The notes: a model not told the origin generated them from the sequence alone. DNA of 21,313 bases from Cladosporium sp. IMV 00045 (GCA_001931905.2 MSJI02000326.1:6084-27396), one strand, 5' to 3'; positions 1 to 10,549 are shown, numbered from the stretch's first letter. Translations and numbers: made by a program.

Positions 1-790
1 TTTTTTTTCGTTCCTTGTGGACACCACTAACCGTCATCCGTTCACTTGGTGTTGATCTTACTTTCTTAGTTCGCTTGTCCCTGTACGCCTGCGCTCCTTT
101 CTGATTATTGGCGTTCCAGGAATGTTTATAGCAAGCCCAGACAAAGACGAATTCTATCCATTCTATCGCAAAAGTACCTACCGAAGGTAATTCGAAGCTT
201 TTTTACGTCTGCTGATTTCAACGCTCGGACTCGATGGACAATCGATTTGCAGTTCGTTCGTTGTAAATCACGGCACGCACGAGCGGTTAGCCATGACTTT
301 TGCTTCTCTCACCTCAAGTATGGCATGCACATCTGGAACGAGGTAAGCAGAAAGTTTCCATCTCTGCAGCACGAGAGGCGACGGGTCATCGAGCTATCGA
401 TCGCACTGTGACTAGTGCTCAAAAGGAAGATGAACGAAAGATGAGAATAAGTACAACGGGTGGGTTATCAGATGATCGCCTACGCTATTGCTAATCGTTC
501 GGTTCAGTGCTTGCGTATGTGCATGCACGGAACAAATGGGGCACCCGGTTCTCATCGACAGTCTATGCCGTGCGGCAGTAATTGTTAGCCACAATCTGAG
601 GCCAAGTTCTGAGGTGCAAGCACTATTCTCACCACGGCACCGACCCTGAAAAGTTTCCATACTATCATAGGTCCATTGCATGTATACGAAGTCGTCGGTG
701 TTACACTTTTCACGATTGAGACCTGGGATCAGCTATGTTCCGAACGGCTTTTTCACAAGGGACTGGTCTGCATCGATTGTTTGACTCGGC
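1..790. other. No gene recognised (downstream of the NLR gene)
   Basis: The sequence is of mixed composition. It holds only short open frames (longest about 90 codons) with no family motif, signal peptide or plausible splice pattern. It is the 3' flank of the NACHT-ankyrin gene, which ends at 791 on the minus strand. A run of eight T opens the window. I see no repeat or RNA gene here. Confidence 0.5.
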
Positions 791-3700
791 TCAGCAGTCA
801 ATATTAACGGACAAATCTTGAGCACCAGCTGCCTGGAGCAGCTGCACCACCTCCTTGTGGCCTTCCGCTGAGGCAGCCTGAAGGGCAGTACCATAACGTC
901 CACCCTGGGCGTTGACGTCGGCGTCGTTGTCGAGCAATAGCTGTACTATTTTTGGATAACCCCTAAACGAAGCCGCTTGCAGGGCACTGGTCTGGTTTCT
1001 GCTTGGTGCGTTGGCTTTGGCACCGTTATCGAGTAAGAGCTGCACTATTTCTGAAAATCCTTCTGATGCGGCAGCCTGAAGTGCGTTGCCATAGTGTCCG
1101 CCCTGATCATGCACGTTAGCCCCTTTGTCGAGCAAGAATTGTACCAATTCCGCATGGCCTCCAAGCGAGGCAGCCTGAAGAGCATTGCCAAAATTGTTAC
1201 CCTGCGCATTGATACAAGCGCCCTCATCGAGCAGCAGCCGAACCAGCCCTATGTGACCTCCTATACAAGCAGATGGGAGACTGCCTCGGCGTACACCCGC
1301 GGCATCAATAATGGCTCCCTCATCGAGCAGCAATCGCACTATACTTTCGAAGCCTTTAAAAGAGGCGGCCTCGAGGGCATTGCCATAGTCTCTATCCTGA
1401 GCGTTGGCATCAGCGCCTTTCTCAAGCAGCAGCTGTACCACTTCCTGATGGCCTTCTATTGAGGCATTCCGAAGGGCATTGCCATAACGTCCACCCTGAG
1501 CGTTAACGTCGGCATCATTGTCGAGCAGTAGTTGCACCACCTCCTTATGGCCTCCCAGAGAGGCAGCCTGAAGGGCATTGGCATTCTCTCCACCCTGTGC
1601 GTTAATGTCGGCGCCCCTGTCTAACAGATTCTTGACTACAGCTCCAAGTCCAAGCAGACTAGCGTAGTACAGTGCCGGGCTTGATTCATGCACCAAAGTC
1701 TTGGAGGGCTCCTTCCAGAAACTGTCTGGGTCGTGCACATGAAGCCAAGCTTCTCGTGCTCCATCCGACAGCAAAAAAGAAACTTCGCGATTGACCTCCC
1801 CGTCACTTTGCAGAGTAGCGTGGTAGTACCATGATTGAGCTGCGTACTCCACCAAGGGGAACAGTGCAAGATCTTGCTCTGTTAAAGTTTTGTCACTGCT
1901 TGCACAATAGTGCCGTAGGTAAGTCAGGCAGCTCTGAGCAAGGATTCGATGCCCCACTGCGCTTCCAAGGTGAAAGTGGTTCGCATCGCCCTTAAGCATT
2001 CGCTTCGACTCAAGATACTCCTTTACCGAAAAATGGGCGAGCCTCACCGTTGTCTTCGAGCTCCAGAATCGACGGTACTGCGTGATGTTGGTGCAGCCAC
2101 TTTCAGCGTTCGAGACGTCAGCCATAGAAGGTTCGGTCTTTAAGCTGCCCTGGTCGTCAGGCGCCTGGCTCTCCTGAGTTGCGACGAGCCCAGCAAGGAT
2201 GTTCAAAGTGTCTTCGATGCTGCCTCGGTTCTCCACATCTATCCTGCTTTCTTCGATTGGGTCAATAATGGCGGCCTCGACAAGCTCGCCGAGAGTTAGA
2301 GGCGACCTTGCGTAGGCCAGCCACTGGAGGAGCGTCACGGCTTGCTGATGATACATGGGTTCGATCCCAAGCAGCATTTGTGTATAGGTATCGTCCAGTG
2401 TTGTCGGAAGAGCTTCGAGGGCAAGCTTCACGTATTTGGGGGCAGTAGACTTCAGTTTTTTGAGCTCCTGCAGCTGACAATACGCCCATCGGAACCTGCA
2501 GTGAACCAGACGGTCAGTGCCAAATCATTATGCCTATGCATCAAGCCTCTTACATTCCGTCTGCTTTACCAGCAATGGTGGTTTCGATCATGCAAAGTGT
2601 TGCCGGTCTAAACTTTCGGAAATTATGGTCACGTGACAACTGTCTCGCCACGTATATCTGAATGTCGGCATCCACGGCAGACGTGGCAACACGTAGGCTC
2701 TCGAACCCAAGCACATCCATCGATTCCCGTATCTCAGGAAGCTCGCGGCTAGTCGCGAAGATGTTGAGATTCGGTGCATGTGAGGTAAGCATCTCGATTC
2801 GTTCAAGTACACCCTGACGAACATCGTGCTCCTCCGGGCATTCATCAAGTGCATCCAGGAAGAGGAAGACAACGTTCCAGGAACTGATGGATGCTAGTAA
2901 AATTTTCTTCAGCTCGTCCGGTCCAGGTATGCTTCGATCTGGTCTTTCGTACGCCTGACGAAGCACGGAGAGGCCCGGCTCACGCCATCCTAGCTGGGCG
3001 ACCAAAGAGCGAAGGAGGTCCCTATCGGATTGCTTGTGCTCATCGGAAAAGGAGAAATAGAAGAATGCGCATGCGGTGTCTGCGCTCTGTGCGCAATGAG
3101 ATCGAATGTTTTCAATGGCTGTAGAACACAGGACGGTCTTCCCACATCCGGCCTTTCCGCACATCCAGACGCGACCTCCCTTACCTAGCTTCCACTTCTG
3201 ATATTGGTCGGACTGCAGCAGCCAGTCGCCAGTTAGTTTTTCATGTCGTCCGCGAGCTGAGTCGTGATTTGTCCACGGGTCGGTCACGCAAAGCCAAGCA
3301 ACGATCTTCTTGTATTCCTCAGTCTGCTGCTGCGCTGAAAGCTGGAGTAGAAGATCTTGCGACGCTGTATTCATATCCAGCTGCAGCACCTGTAGAGCGA
3401 GTTTGAGCCGTTCTTGAACCTCAACGACATTGTTCTTCAGCTTTCCAAGCGTTTCCTTCTTGAAGGGATATCGGGACCTTTGTAGTGCCGACCGCACATT
3501 CTCTCGTGTTGCCTCAGGTGTGCTGTGCTTTCGTAAACTGTGCAGTTCTGCCTCTAGATGGCGAAGCGCATCAACGCAACTATGCAAACATGTATGGACC
3601 CGTTCGGCTCTTTCATTTTCTGAGTTCCCCTTTTGAAGAGAGCTTATAAGCAAGGTGAGAATCTTGCTCAAATCTGTGATTGATTCGTACGCGTTGCTGA

Positions 3701-3800
3701 TGTCGGAGTCGTAGCCCTTCCAAGCATCGTAGTATGAGATGAGGCCCTGGCATATTTGAATCCCAAAGGACGCGATGCCGACGGCGGTGCCTAGTTCCAT
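791..3800 (-). CDS. NACHT-ankyrin STAND protein (fungal NLR-like)
   Basis: Two exons, 3800-2554 and 2495-791, flank a 58-base intron (GTAAGA donor, ACTGAC branch site, CTGCAG acceptor). Together they encode 983 aa. Residues 1-150 form a helical N-terminal domain of the kind that precedes NACHT in fungal STAND proteins. The NACHT ATPase follows, with Walker A GKAGCGKT at 215-222, Walker B FLFLDALDE at 312-320 and an ATSR sensor at 349-352. The intron splits the methionine codon of the usual GM|FRWA motif, which confirms the junction. A linker carries the family motif HFSVKEYL at 570-577. Residues 688-975 are nine ankyrin repeats. Known fungal members act as cytosolic sensors in heterokaryon incompatibility or response to other organisms: ligand binding by the repeats drives NACHT oligomerisation and N-terminal signalling. 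That role is inferred here. All key ATPase residues are intact. The effector type of the N-terminal domain is not resolved by eye. Confidence 0.93.
818..1681 (-). repeat. Nine-unit ankyrin repeat array (99-bp period) in the NLR gene
   Basis: Residues 688-975 of the NACHT-ankyrin protein contain nine units of 32-34 residues with the consensus YGNALQAAS..GH.EVVQLLLD.GADVNAQGG. Most units are exactly 33 residues (99 bases). Units 1 and 5 are 32 residues long, and unit 5 is the most divergent, with SLPSAC in place of the ALQAAS core. Units 2 and 8 share the 16-residue tail LLLDNDADVNAQGGRY exactly. Differences between units fall mainly in the turn and first-helix positions that form the binding surface in ankyrin proteins. 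Confidence 0.9.
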
Positions 3801-4401
3801 GCTTTAGTATAGTGATGAGTGCGAGAGAACTGGTCGAATGGTCAGCCATGTTTGACATCTCCTCATAAGGCTGTTCAAGGCTCGCAGCGACCGCATCCAT
3901 GACAGCTACGGCTCGACACAGCCTTCTCTGCAGCTGGGATGCAGCGCTACGATAGTGGCTGCTGTTGTGAGATAGCTCTGCCACAAGTCAGAGTAGTGCG
4001 TATTCGGCTATATCAAGGCTTTCAGATCAGCGCCATGATCCTCGATGAGCTCAACAAAATAGCATGTGCCGAATTGCGCTGTGAAGTGAGATGCGTGACG
4101 ATGATGTGCATATTATTGGCTGTACAATGATGCCGCTGTTCTCCAGCAGCGTCAACCTCGTGCAAGAATCCCGCCGTCAACCCTTGCCCATAATATCTGT
4201 CACAGATGGGTACCTTAAGGTACTATACTCTTTGCCGAAAGCCCAGGTATGCGACCTCGCGGGTGCTGCTCCGTTGCGTCTCGCTTGCTTCCTACGCATC
4301 CGGCGAATCAGATCAGACTTGCAGCTGCGATATCGGCCCGCTACGCAGAAGCCTCAACTACCTAGTCGGATCGCTAGTATACTCCTTTCCAAACTATATT
4401 A
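3801..4401. other. No gene recognised (5' flank of the NLR gene)
   Basis: This is the upstream side of the minus-strand NACHT-ankyrin gene and should hold its promoter. Open frames on both strands are short and show no family motif. I see no clear TATA element. A 14-bp perfect palindrome, GTACCTTAAGGTAC, lies at 4210-4223. Composition turns AT-rich near 4360, before the MITE. Confidence 0.45.
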
Positions 4402-4744
4402 GGCTGCGTATACTTCGCCCTTAGGTTCAAGTCAGAAGCAGATTAATACTCAAAATTACCTATCTAGGAGCGATATGTGAGGTGTTAAAGGTCTTATCTA
4501 ATTCCGAGACTGCGTATACTTCTCCTAATCAGAATCGGACGTTAGATTCAGAATCGAATTCTAACGCTTTAGAATCCCTTAGAATTTCCTAATCTAGCTA
4601 TTCTGATTCTGATCTGAAAATGTACCTACTTATTATTACCACAAGAATCCTATCCTAACGGCCCGAATAGGAGATCTGAAGTCAAAGCAGATTTTCCGCT
4701 AATCTGCTTCTGATCTGAATCTGCTTCTCGAAGTATACGCAGCC
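4402..4744. mobile_element. MITE with TTA target duplication (PIF/Harbinger-like)
   Basis: The ends are perfect 16-bp inverted repeats: GGCTGCGTATACTTCG at 4402-4417 and its complement at 4729-4744. Both are flanked directly by TTA (4399-4401 and 4745-4747), a likely 3-bp target-site duplication. Similarity continues inward: TTCAAGTCAGAAGCAGATTA on the left matches TTCAGATCAGAAGCAGATTA in the complement of the right end with three differences. The 343-bp element has no coding capacity. A TTA duplication and small size fit a non-autonomous PIF/Harbinger (Tourist-like) element, but that superfamily call is inference. CpA and TpG are still common in it, so it is not heavily RIP-mutated. Confidence 0.8.
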
Positions 4745-4932
4745 TTAGGCGCTTACATATGTGTAACTAAACTTTAGGCTCTATCTTTATACTAGTACAA
4801 ACCAGCTATAGTATTATTTCTTTATTAGATATCCTTCAGAGTAAGTAAATACTAGGATCTAATCTTTTAGATCTATAGATCTCGATAAGTGCAAAAACCA
4901 TCCCTATATCACCAAACCCATAACCTCGCTCT
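4745..4932. other. AT-rich spacer between MITE and tyrosinase gene
   Basis: This AT-rich stretch lies between the right end of the MITE and the tyrosinase stop codon. It would contain the tyrosinase 3' UTR. It contains a short AGATCTATAGATCT palindrome near 4868-4881. I see no AATAAA polyadenylation signal and no gene. Confidence 0.5.
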
Positions 4933-6269
4933 CTACTCGTAAGTGTAACAGAACAAGCCACCCTGGGTATCCAGAACATCGCGAAGGGGCACAGCAGGCG
5001 CGATGGCGCCCAAGTTGATCTCGAAGTCCATCGTGACGTTGGTGCCGGTGTAGTCGTACGGCTCCATCGGGCCGCCGACTTGGTGGTTGCGGGTCTCGAG
5101 ATCGATCTGCTGCCACTTCCAGTAGACGTAGTCGATCATCGTGTGGTGCATGTAGGACAGGGGGTCTGTTCGGTGTGTTGGTTAGCAAAGGGAGTTGTGA
5201 TTGTGATGCGAACAGGGAGAGGAAGGCTTACCACCGGGGCTGTTTGCGGCGTCGCCGGCTTGTCCGAGCATGCCTCCGATTCCGAAGTGTCCTCCTGCGT
5301 GGATCGCGGGCGGCTTTTCCGAAAAAAGGTGGACAGGTCAGCGAGTCTTCTCGATTACCATGGGGTCGTTCTGTGGACACTTACGAAGAACGCAGGCTCA
5401 CCCTCCATTTGGCGATCGAAGCTGGCAAAGTCGGGCTGATCAAGGACCTTCTGAACCTCCTTCGGATCGGCATCGGTGTGCAGAACAGCAGGCAAGAAGT
5501 CACGTCGGAGGCACGACGAACCATTCGGCTCGCCGATGTTGACGTGGAAGTTCGGGACGGTGAAGGGTCCGTCTTGTACACATCCTCCTCCAGAGCGTCC
5601 CCAGTCTGCGAAGATGCCCTCGACTGATGCGTTCAGTTGGACGTATTCGCCATTACCGCCGAAGCCATCCACGGGAGAGAACATTTCGGTCTCGTAGATG
5701 GCCATGGACAGGTTGTTGTTTGGCTGCGCATCGAGGGACCAGTCCCAGTACCTGCGAGCGATCAGTGTGCGATCTCGACAACAAGGATGTGTTGTTGAAC
5801 TCACGGCTGGCCTCCTTTGTATCCACACACGTCCCTCAAGGTACGCTCGTACTCGTTGACGTAGTACCTATGCCAGGCGGCGAAATGGCCGACGAAGTGG
5901 ATGTTAGGTGTTTGGCTGTTGTGTACGGCGTGGAAGTCATCGTAGCGGTTGATTGGATTGAGAGCGCTGTTGTTGGCAAATTGCTCTTTTGTGATCGCAG
6001 GGTGGTCCTGTAAGCACAGCACGGCGTCGATGTAGTCTTTCCTCTCGGCGGTGGTCAATTTTCTCCTGTGCGCATAGTGTTAGCAAATCGACCATCATCA
6101 CACAAATCGATTCGACGGTGGGAATGACTTACCATTCCTTCCTGACGGTAGGATTTTCGCAGCATTCGTAGTCTTTGGAAGCAGCTGTTGTTCGTTGAAC
6201 GGTTGCAGGAGCTGCGACGGCGTAAGAGGCCGAGGCCAATAGGCAAGCCGTCGTAGAAGTGAATCGCAT
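4933..6269 (-). CDS. Secreted short fungal tyrosinase (type-3 copper oxidase)
   Basis: Five exons (6269-6133, 6065-5805, 5751-5385, 5313-5232, 5165-4933) separated by introns of 67, 53, 71 and 66 bases encode 359 aa. All junctions are GT..AG and several introns have GCTAAC or CTGACC branch sites. The start at 6269 gives a clean signal peptide (residues 1-20, cut near AVAA|PA); an in-frame ATG at 6320 is less likely. CuA ligands are H94, H102 and H111 (IHFVGHFAAWHRYY). CuB ligands are H260 and H264 (IHAGGHFG) and H290 (YMHHTMID). The family oxidises phenols or catechols to quinones with O2. The protein ends at GLFCYTYE, just at the tyrosine motif, so it lacks the C-terminal shielding domain of long tyrosinases. 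The Phe usual after DPx before the last ligand is Ser286. The substrate is unknown: melanin, defence or metabolite tailoring are all possible. Confidence 0.93.
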
Positions 6270-8401
6270 GATGCTTGCTTGAATATTGATGAGCCAGAGC
6301 AAAAGCAACAAGTGTCTCAAGAAATGCTTTCAGACTTATATGGGCTCTACTTCCTTGTTGGAAAACATCTCTGCAGCAGCTTGGACTTCAACCGGGTCCC
6401 CAAGCATGCGCTGTACTAAAAACCTTTGCCCAAGGCTCGCGTCTATGCAATCTATCATTTTCTAGGATGCGTATAGTAGTCATGTCGCTAGACTCGCTCG
6501 CTCGTTCGTAACCGAGTAAATTTGTTCAACCAAAGTAGTGAGAGAAGGAAGAGGCAAATGGCCCTGCGTCGAAGTAGTGCTGAAGGATTCCGGCTCCGTG
6601 CTGTTCGTTGGGAGTTTCTCATTGGTGGAGCGCCCCATCCGGAGACTTAACCGACATGGACGGCTTCAAGGAACTAACCGAAGCTCCAAGCTGATGAGCA
6701 AGGACACCTGTGGCACTAGGAGTTCGGCATCGTCCCCCAAACTAGATGGAAGATCTTGCGTGAGCTGCCGCCTCCGCTAGATCCACCCGGCTCGAGCGAG
6801 ATCCCTGCGTCTTCAGGCCGTTGTGCGAGGCTACGCTAGTGACGGAGGTCTAGTTTTGTATATCCACAAACTAGACGACGACCACACGCGAAGGATCTCG
6901 GTCTCGGTGCCCGGATGCCGAGTACGTTATACGGTTTCCTTTGCGTCGACTCTGACGACAGCTCGGATACTCGGTCGGATGGCAACGACTGATTGATCTG
7001 ACACTCGGAGATGATGGGCTTTCCCGTACAAAAGCGGCCTCAAAGGAGACAACTGTCAAAGCGTGGCTGGCACATTATTGACATGCATGCTGTGCCCACA
7101 TCAACCGAACATAGCCCTACATACGCCGCAATCATCTGCGGAGTTGTTAATACTTTGCCTGCAGTAGCGAGGGCAGTGGAGTGCCGGTCGCCGTTTATAT
7201 GAAAACACGGGAAGTTTTCAGTAGTCCGACATTGCTCAAAACCAGGGTTCATCAATATTTGCAGCTATGTACAGATGCTACAGGGAGTCGTCAGCCTGTA
7301 TCCTGGTTTCCGTAGGATCTAGTGTGCCCCAGGATGCTGCGTCCGCAACTCGGCCTTTCGGTCTCATGGAAAATGATTTGCTTCTTCGTTGCATAGGGCA
7401 TAGCACGATCGTGCCCTCGCGCAAGGATGAGGCATCCAGCGTTCGTTCACCTTCCCTAGACTGCGCTTGCCCCGACACCTCAATGGCCAGACTTAATATA
7501 TGGACCGGCGACATTATAAACACCGAAGCTTCCGGGAATGAACCTCACAGGCGCAACTCAACATGAGAGGACTGCGAAGCGAGCATCTCGGTCCTTGGTC
7601 GACACGTTAAGTGCACTCTCGGGCTACATTACTGCAAGGGAGTAAGAGTCCCTACGCTTATTTCGAGTGCACTGGATTTACCGTATTGTTAGCAGCACTG
7701 CTCATCCGCATGGTTTGCTCAACCTTGAAGCGCTCATGCTCCGCAGTCCAGATCATATTGACAGTGGGGAGACGAGCATTGGAAGCATGGTGCCTTAGCG
7801 ATCGTTGTGATTGCTCAAAAGCGTTGATCCGTGGTCAGATCTAAAAGACCGAACGTCCCGATTGGGGTGGAGAAGTGATCAATCATGAGATGAACGATTG
7901 AATGGACCCTCGAAGCACTGAACTACAGCCCTCAACACCTCGGTCATGACTTTTTCGAGGGCATGGGATCTCATTATCATTTCTCAATGGACCACATGCC
8001 GAAGCTTCCGACGGTGCCACCAATGCAGCTTCCGCTCCCAATGATTATGAGACTGGCAGTGCGCAGATCCTCACACTAGCCGACATCCTTCATGTCCACG
8101 AAGTTTCAGAGACTATCTTCCGCTCCCATCGGACCATTGGACGGGCTGCGTTGAAAAAAGTCAGTCTTGGTATGCCCTGAGTATGAGAACTCCAAGAAGG
8201 ACGATCGAACAACTACACAGCGATATTAGACCACCGTTTGAAGTACCATTGGACTGGGTAGTCTAGCTCTCCGATCCCTCCGTACTGATATCCTGAAGGT
8301 TCTAAGGCTTTGACAGCGGCAGGAAACTTATTAATCCGAATCGTGCTGCAACTGGTTGCTACTCGACACAGCAACAGGTGGCTCTGCTGGTCTCATCAGC
8401 C
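6270..8401. other. Intergenic region without a recognised gene
   Basis: This 2.1-kb stretch separates the divergently transcribed tyrosinase and receptor genes, so it should carry both promoters. Open frames are short (up to about 100 codons) and overlap on both strands without motifs. An open stretch at 7950-8177 has no usable ATG and no convincing continuation. I see no inverted-repeat element, tRNA or RIP-like tract here. Confidence 0.5.
6335..6340 (-). promoter_or_regulatory. Possible TATA element of the tyrosinase gene
   Basis: On the minus strand CATATAAG lies about 66-71 bases upstream of the chosen tyrosinase ATG at 6269, a sensible distance for a fungal TATA box. It is the only such motif close upstream. 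Its position also disfavours the in-frame ATG at 6320, which would leave almost no leader. Confidence 0.4.
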
Positions 8402-9905
8402 ATGAGTGACTATCCAAAGATCGTGTGAGTGCATGGAGCCGCACCGAGAATGCCACTGACCAGCAAATATTGACTGTTTCGGATTCTAAGAGGAGGCAAT
8501 GGCTCACAGCAGCCCATGTTCATTGCAGTGACCTCTATCCTGTTATTTCTTTCGACTATCACAGTAGTCGCAAGGTTGGTTCTGACCAGGTGACTGGCGA
8601 TTCTGAACTGACAAGTGTCATAGATTCTATTGTCGCGCGGTGTACATGAAAGCGCTGGGTCTCGACGATTACTTCATAGCATTGGCTCTCGTAGTAGTCA
8701 TTGCGTTGGGTATCTTCAACGTATTTCAGATTAGCTGGGGAGCAGGGTGCGTTCTATGTTCTTTTCAGAAAGATCTTGTGACTGATCTAAAATGACAACA
8801 GAACAAGACTCGACGCCGATTACCCGGGCACTGCGTATATTCACACTCTGATCTATTGGTATGCTTACCAGATCATCTATCCGTTTTCGCTGGCTACGAC
8901 CAAATTTTCTTTCCTGGCACTTTACTACAGGGTCTTTCCGCCGCCGAATATGGTGCGCATTCTTCGAAATACAGTCCGATCAGAAAGGACAAGCCTACGG
9001 CTGACATCGAGGATTAGAATTTTCTGCTGTTTTGGGGCACAGTCTCCATCATTGGGGTATATACGGTCATTATCATGTTTGTGAACGTATGTTTGTACTC
9101 TACGAACACCCTCAGAGACCCTGACTTACATGACCTGCATAGGCCTTCGAATGCCCAAACCCTTCGGACGCATGTGCATTCACGTTTCCAAGCCCAGAGT
9201 GCAACAGTCTGACAGGCAGCTACTACTCAATGGCAAGCATCAACATAGCCACCGATCTGCTTGTGTTAATTCTTCCTATGAAGCCCGCCTTCCAGCTACA
9301 AGTGAATCGCCGACGGAAATGTGCGTCCCCTCAGCTTCGAGTCTCACACCATACGTATTAACCATTCGCAGACGCGGTCTTTGGAATCTTCATGATTGGT
9401 AGTGTAGCCGTTATCGCTTCCATTATTCGCATACACGCTCTGTGGGCCTACTTCAACTCAGATGATCCCGGCTACGATGCCATCGGAGTAAGTACCCGAA
9501 TGGAACACCAACACAACACAAGAAAACACGATACAGTGTACTAACAGCGCGGCACAGGTATTACTCTGGGGTCAGATCGAAATCAACGTGGCCATCGTAT
9601 GCGCCTCAGCAGCATCCCTCCGACCACTTTTCCAATCCGTCTTCGCAAACTCAGAATCTCGATCCAAACCCAGTGGTTTTGACCACCGCGGCAGCCGCAG
9701 CTACGGTCTCCGCTCAATGCCGGACGACCTCGAGCTCTCGACGACAAAAGGTGGAGTCAATAACAGGATCGAGGCGCAGATACGGGATATGGATAGTGAC
9801 AGCCAGGAGTTGATACTGGATCGCGAGGAGGGGATAAGACGTACGGTAGAGACACATGTCAGTTGGGTACGGACGGGAAGTGATGATAGCCTTGTTAAGA
9901 GATGA
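8402..9905 (+). CDS. Seven-helix rhodopsin-domain membrane protein (PTH11-like receptor)
   Basis: Eight exons (8402-8424, 8491-8574, 8624-8746, 8802-8952, 9018-9086, 9143-9320, 9372-9487, 9558-9905) encode 363 aa; the introns are 49-70 bases long. Seven hydrophobic segments lie near residues 17-36, 54-72, 92-117, 130-149, 175-196, 211-231 and 249-268. Family signatures are the LDDY motif after helix 1 (49-52), extracellular cysteines C154, C161 and C170, YSMASINIATDLLVLILP in helix 5, and LQVNRRRK before helix 6. The tail of about 90 residues is charged and probably cytosolic. This is the large fungal rhodopsin-domain family related to PTH11 receptors but without a CFEM domain; ligands are mostly unknown. 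The first exon codes only MSDYPKI plus part of a Val codon. Its intron uses a GTGAGT donor but an AAG acceptor, the weakest point of the model. Without that exon the frame could start at the ATG at 8515. Confidence 0.88.
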
Positions 9906-10549
9906 AGCACTCGATTCCTGGGATCTTACGACGGGATGCGTGAACGGTAGCAACACCGATAAGCCGTGATTGGGCTTGCGGCATACCGTACTTTGCGGAT
10001 TGAGACATTTGATAAAACTCCAGACTTCACAAATGACTGACATTGATGCCTCCGCCGCAAGGCACCACTTCCAGATCTACAGGAGCCAGAATGCTCAGTA
10101 GTGCCGCCTCAGAATACCGCTGTGGTTATGGATCGATGGAGAGTTGGTTCAAATCCAGCCTCTTAAGCGCCGCAAGCGGCTTCCTCGCCATATACCCTGG
10201 TCAAGCCGATACCTTGACCTTTGTATGAGAAGGAAATTTATGAGAGTCGTCTGCGAGAAAGCCACGGTCTCCGCAGATCGCAGCCGCAGCTCGCATTCAC
10301 CAGCTGCATCCTTCGCGGCAGCTTATCTGCCAATAATGTCGCTTCGGGCTCCCTGTAGCCTGTGTGCGGAGACGGCAAACGACTTCGGCTATATATTGCA
10401 GACAACCAGTGACTTCTCTTGTTTCGATCATCTTACCCAAGAACAAATCTCTGACATTGATTCTCGTTTGTTCAGTTGTAAAAAAATATTGTCAAGGGCT
10501 GTAATTTTTCCTTCTGTCATATCTTCATTGACCAAGGGAAAACCGCGGA
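9906..10549. other. Spacer between receptor and aminotransferase genes
   Basis: The two flanking genes run in the same direction. This stretch would hold the receptor 3' UTR and the aminotransferase promoter. The open frames present show no family motif. A GGTTCAAATCC sequence at 10146 resembles a tRNA B-box, but no cloverleaf can be drawn around it. Confidence 0.5.
10390..10396 (+). promoter_or_regulatory. Possible TATA element of the aminotransferase gene
   Basis: TATATAT lies about 155 bases upstream of the aminotransferase ATG at 10550, followed by a pyrimidine-rich leader. It is plausible by position and composition only. Confidence 0.3.

Noticed and set aside
1094..1462. 122-codon plus-strand open frame inside the ankyrin region
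   Set aside because: It is an antisense shadow of the ankyrin repeats; repetitive coding sequence keeps other frames open.
2358..2368. GGTTCGATCCC, a perfect tRNA B-box sequence
   Set aside because: It lies inside the conserved coding sequence of the NACHT-ankyrin gene, with no tRNA structure around it.
7950..8177. 76 open codons with a segment (LTLADILHVHEVSETIFRSH) faintly like the start of a TesB-type thioesterase
   Set aside because: There is no usable ATG, no splice-supported continuation and no following GG-containing core motif. A run of this length can occur by chance.
10081..10170. tRNA-like signal: GGTTCAAATCC (B-box) with TGCTCAGTAGT (A-box-like) upstream
   Set aside because: The T-stem can pair, but the D-stem has no partner and the acceptor ends do not pair, so no cloverleaf forms.
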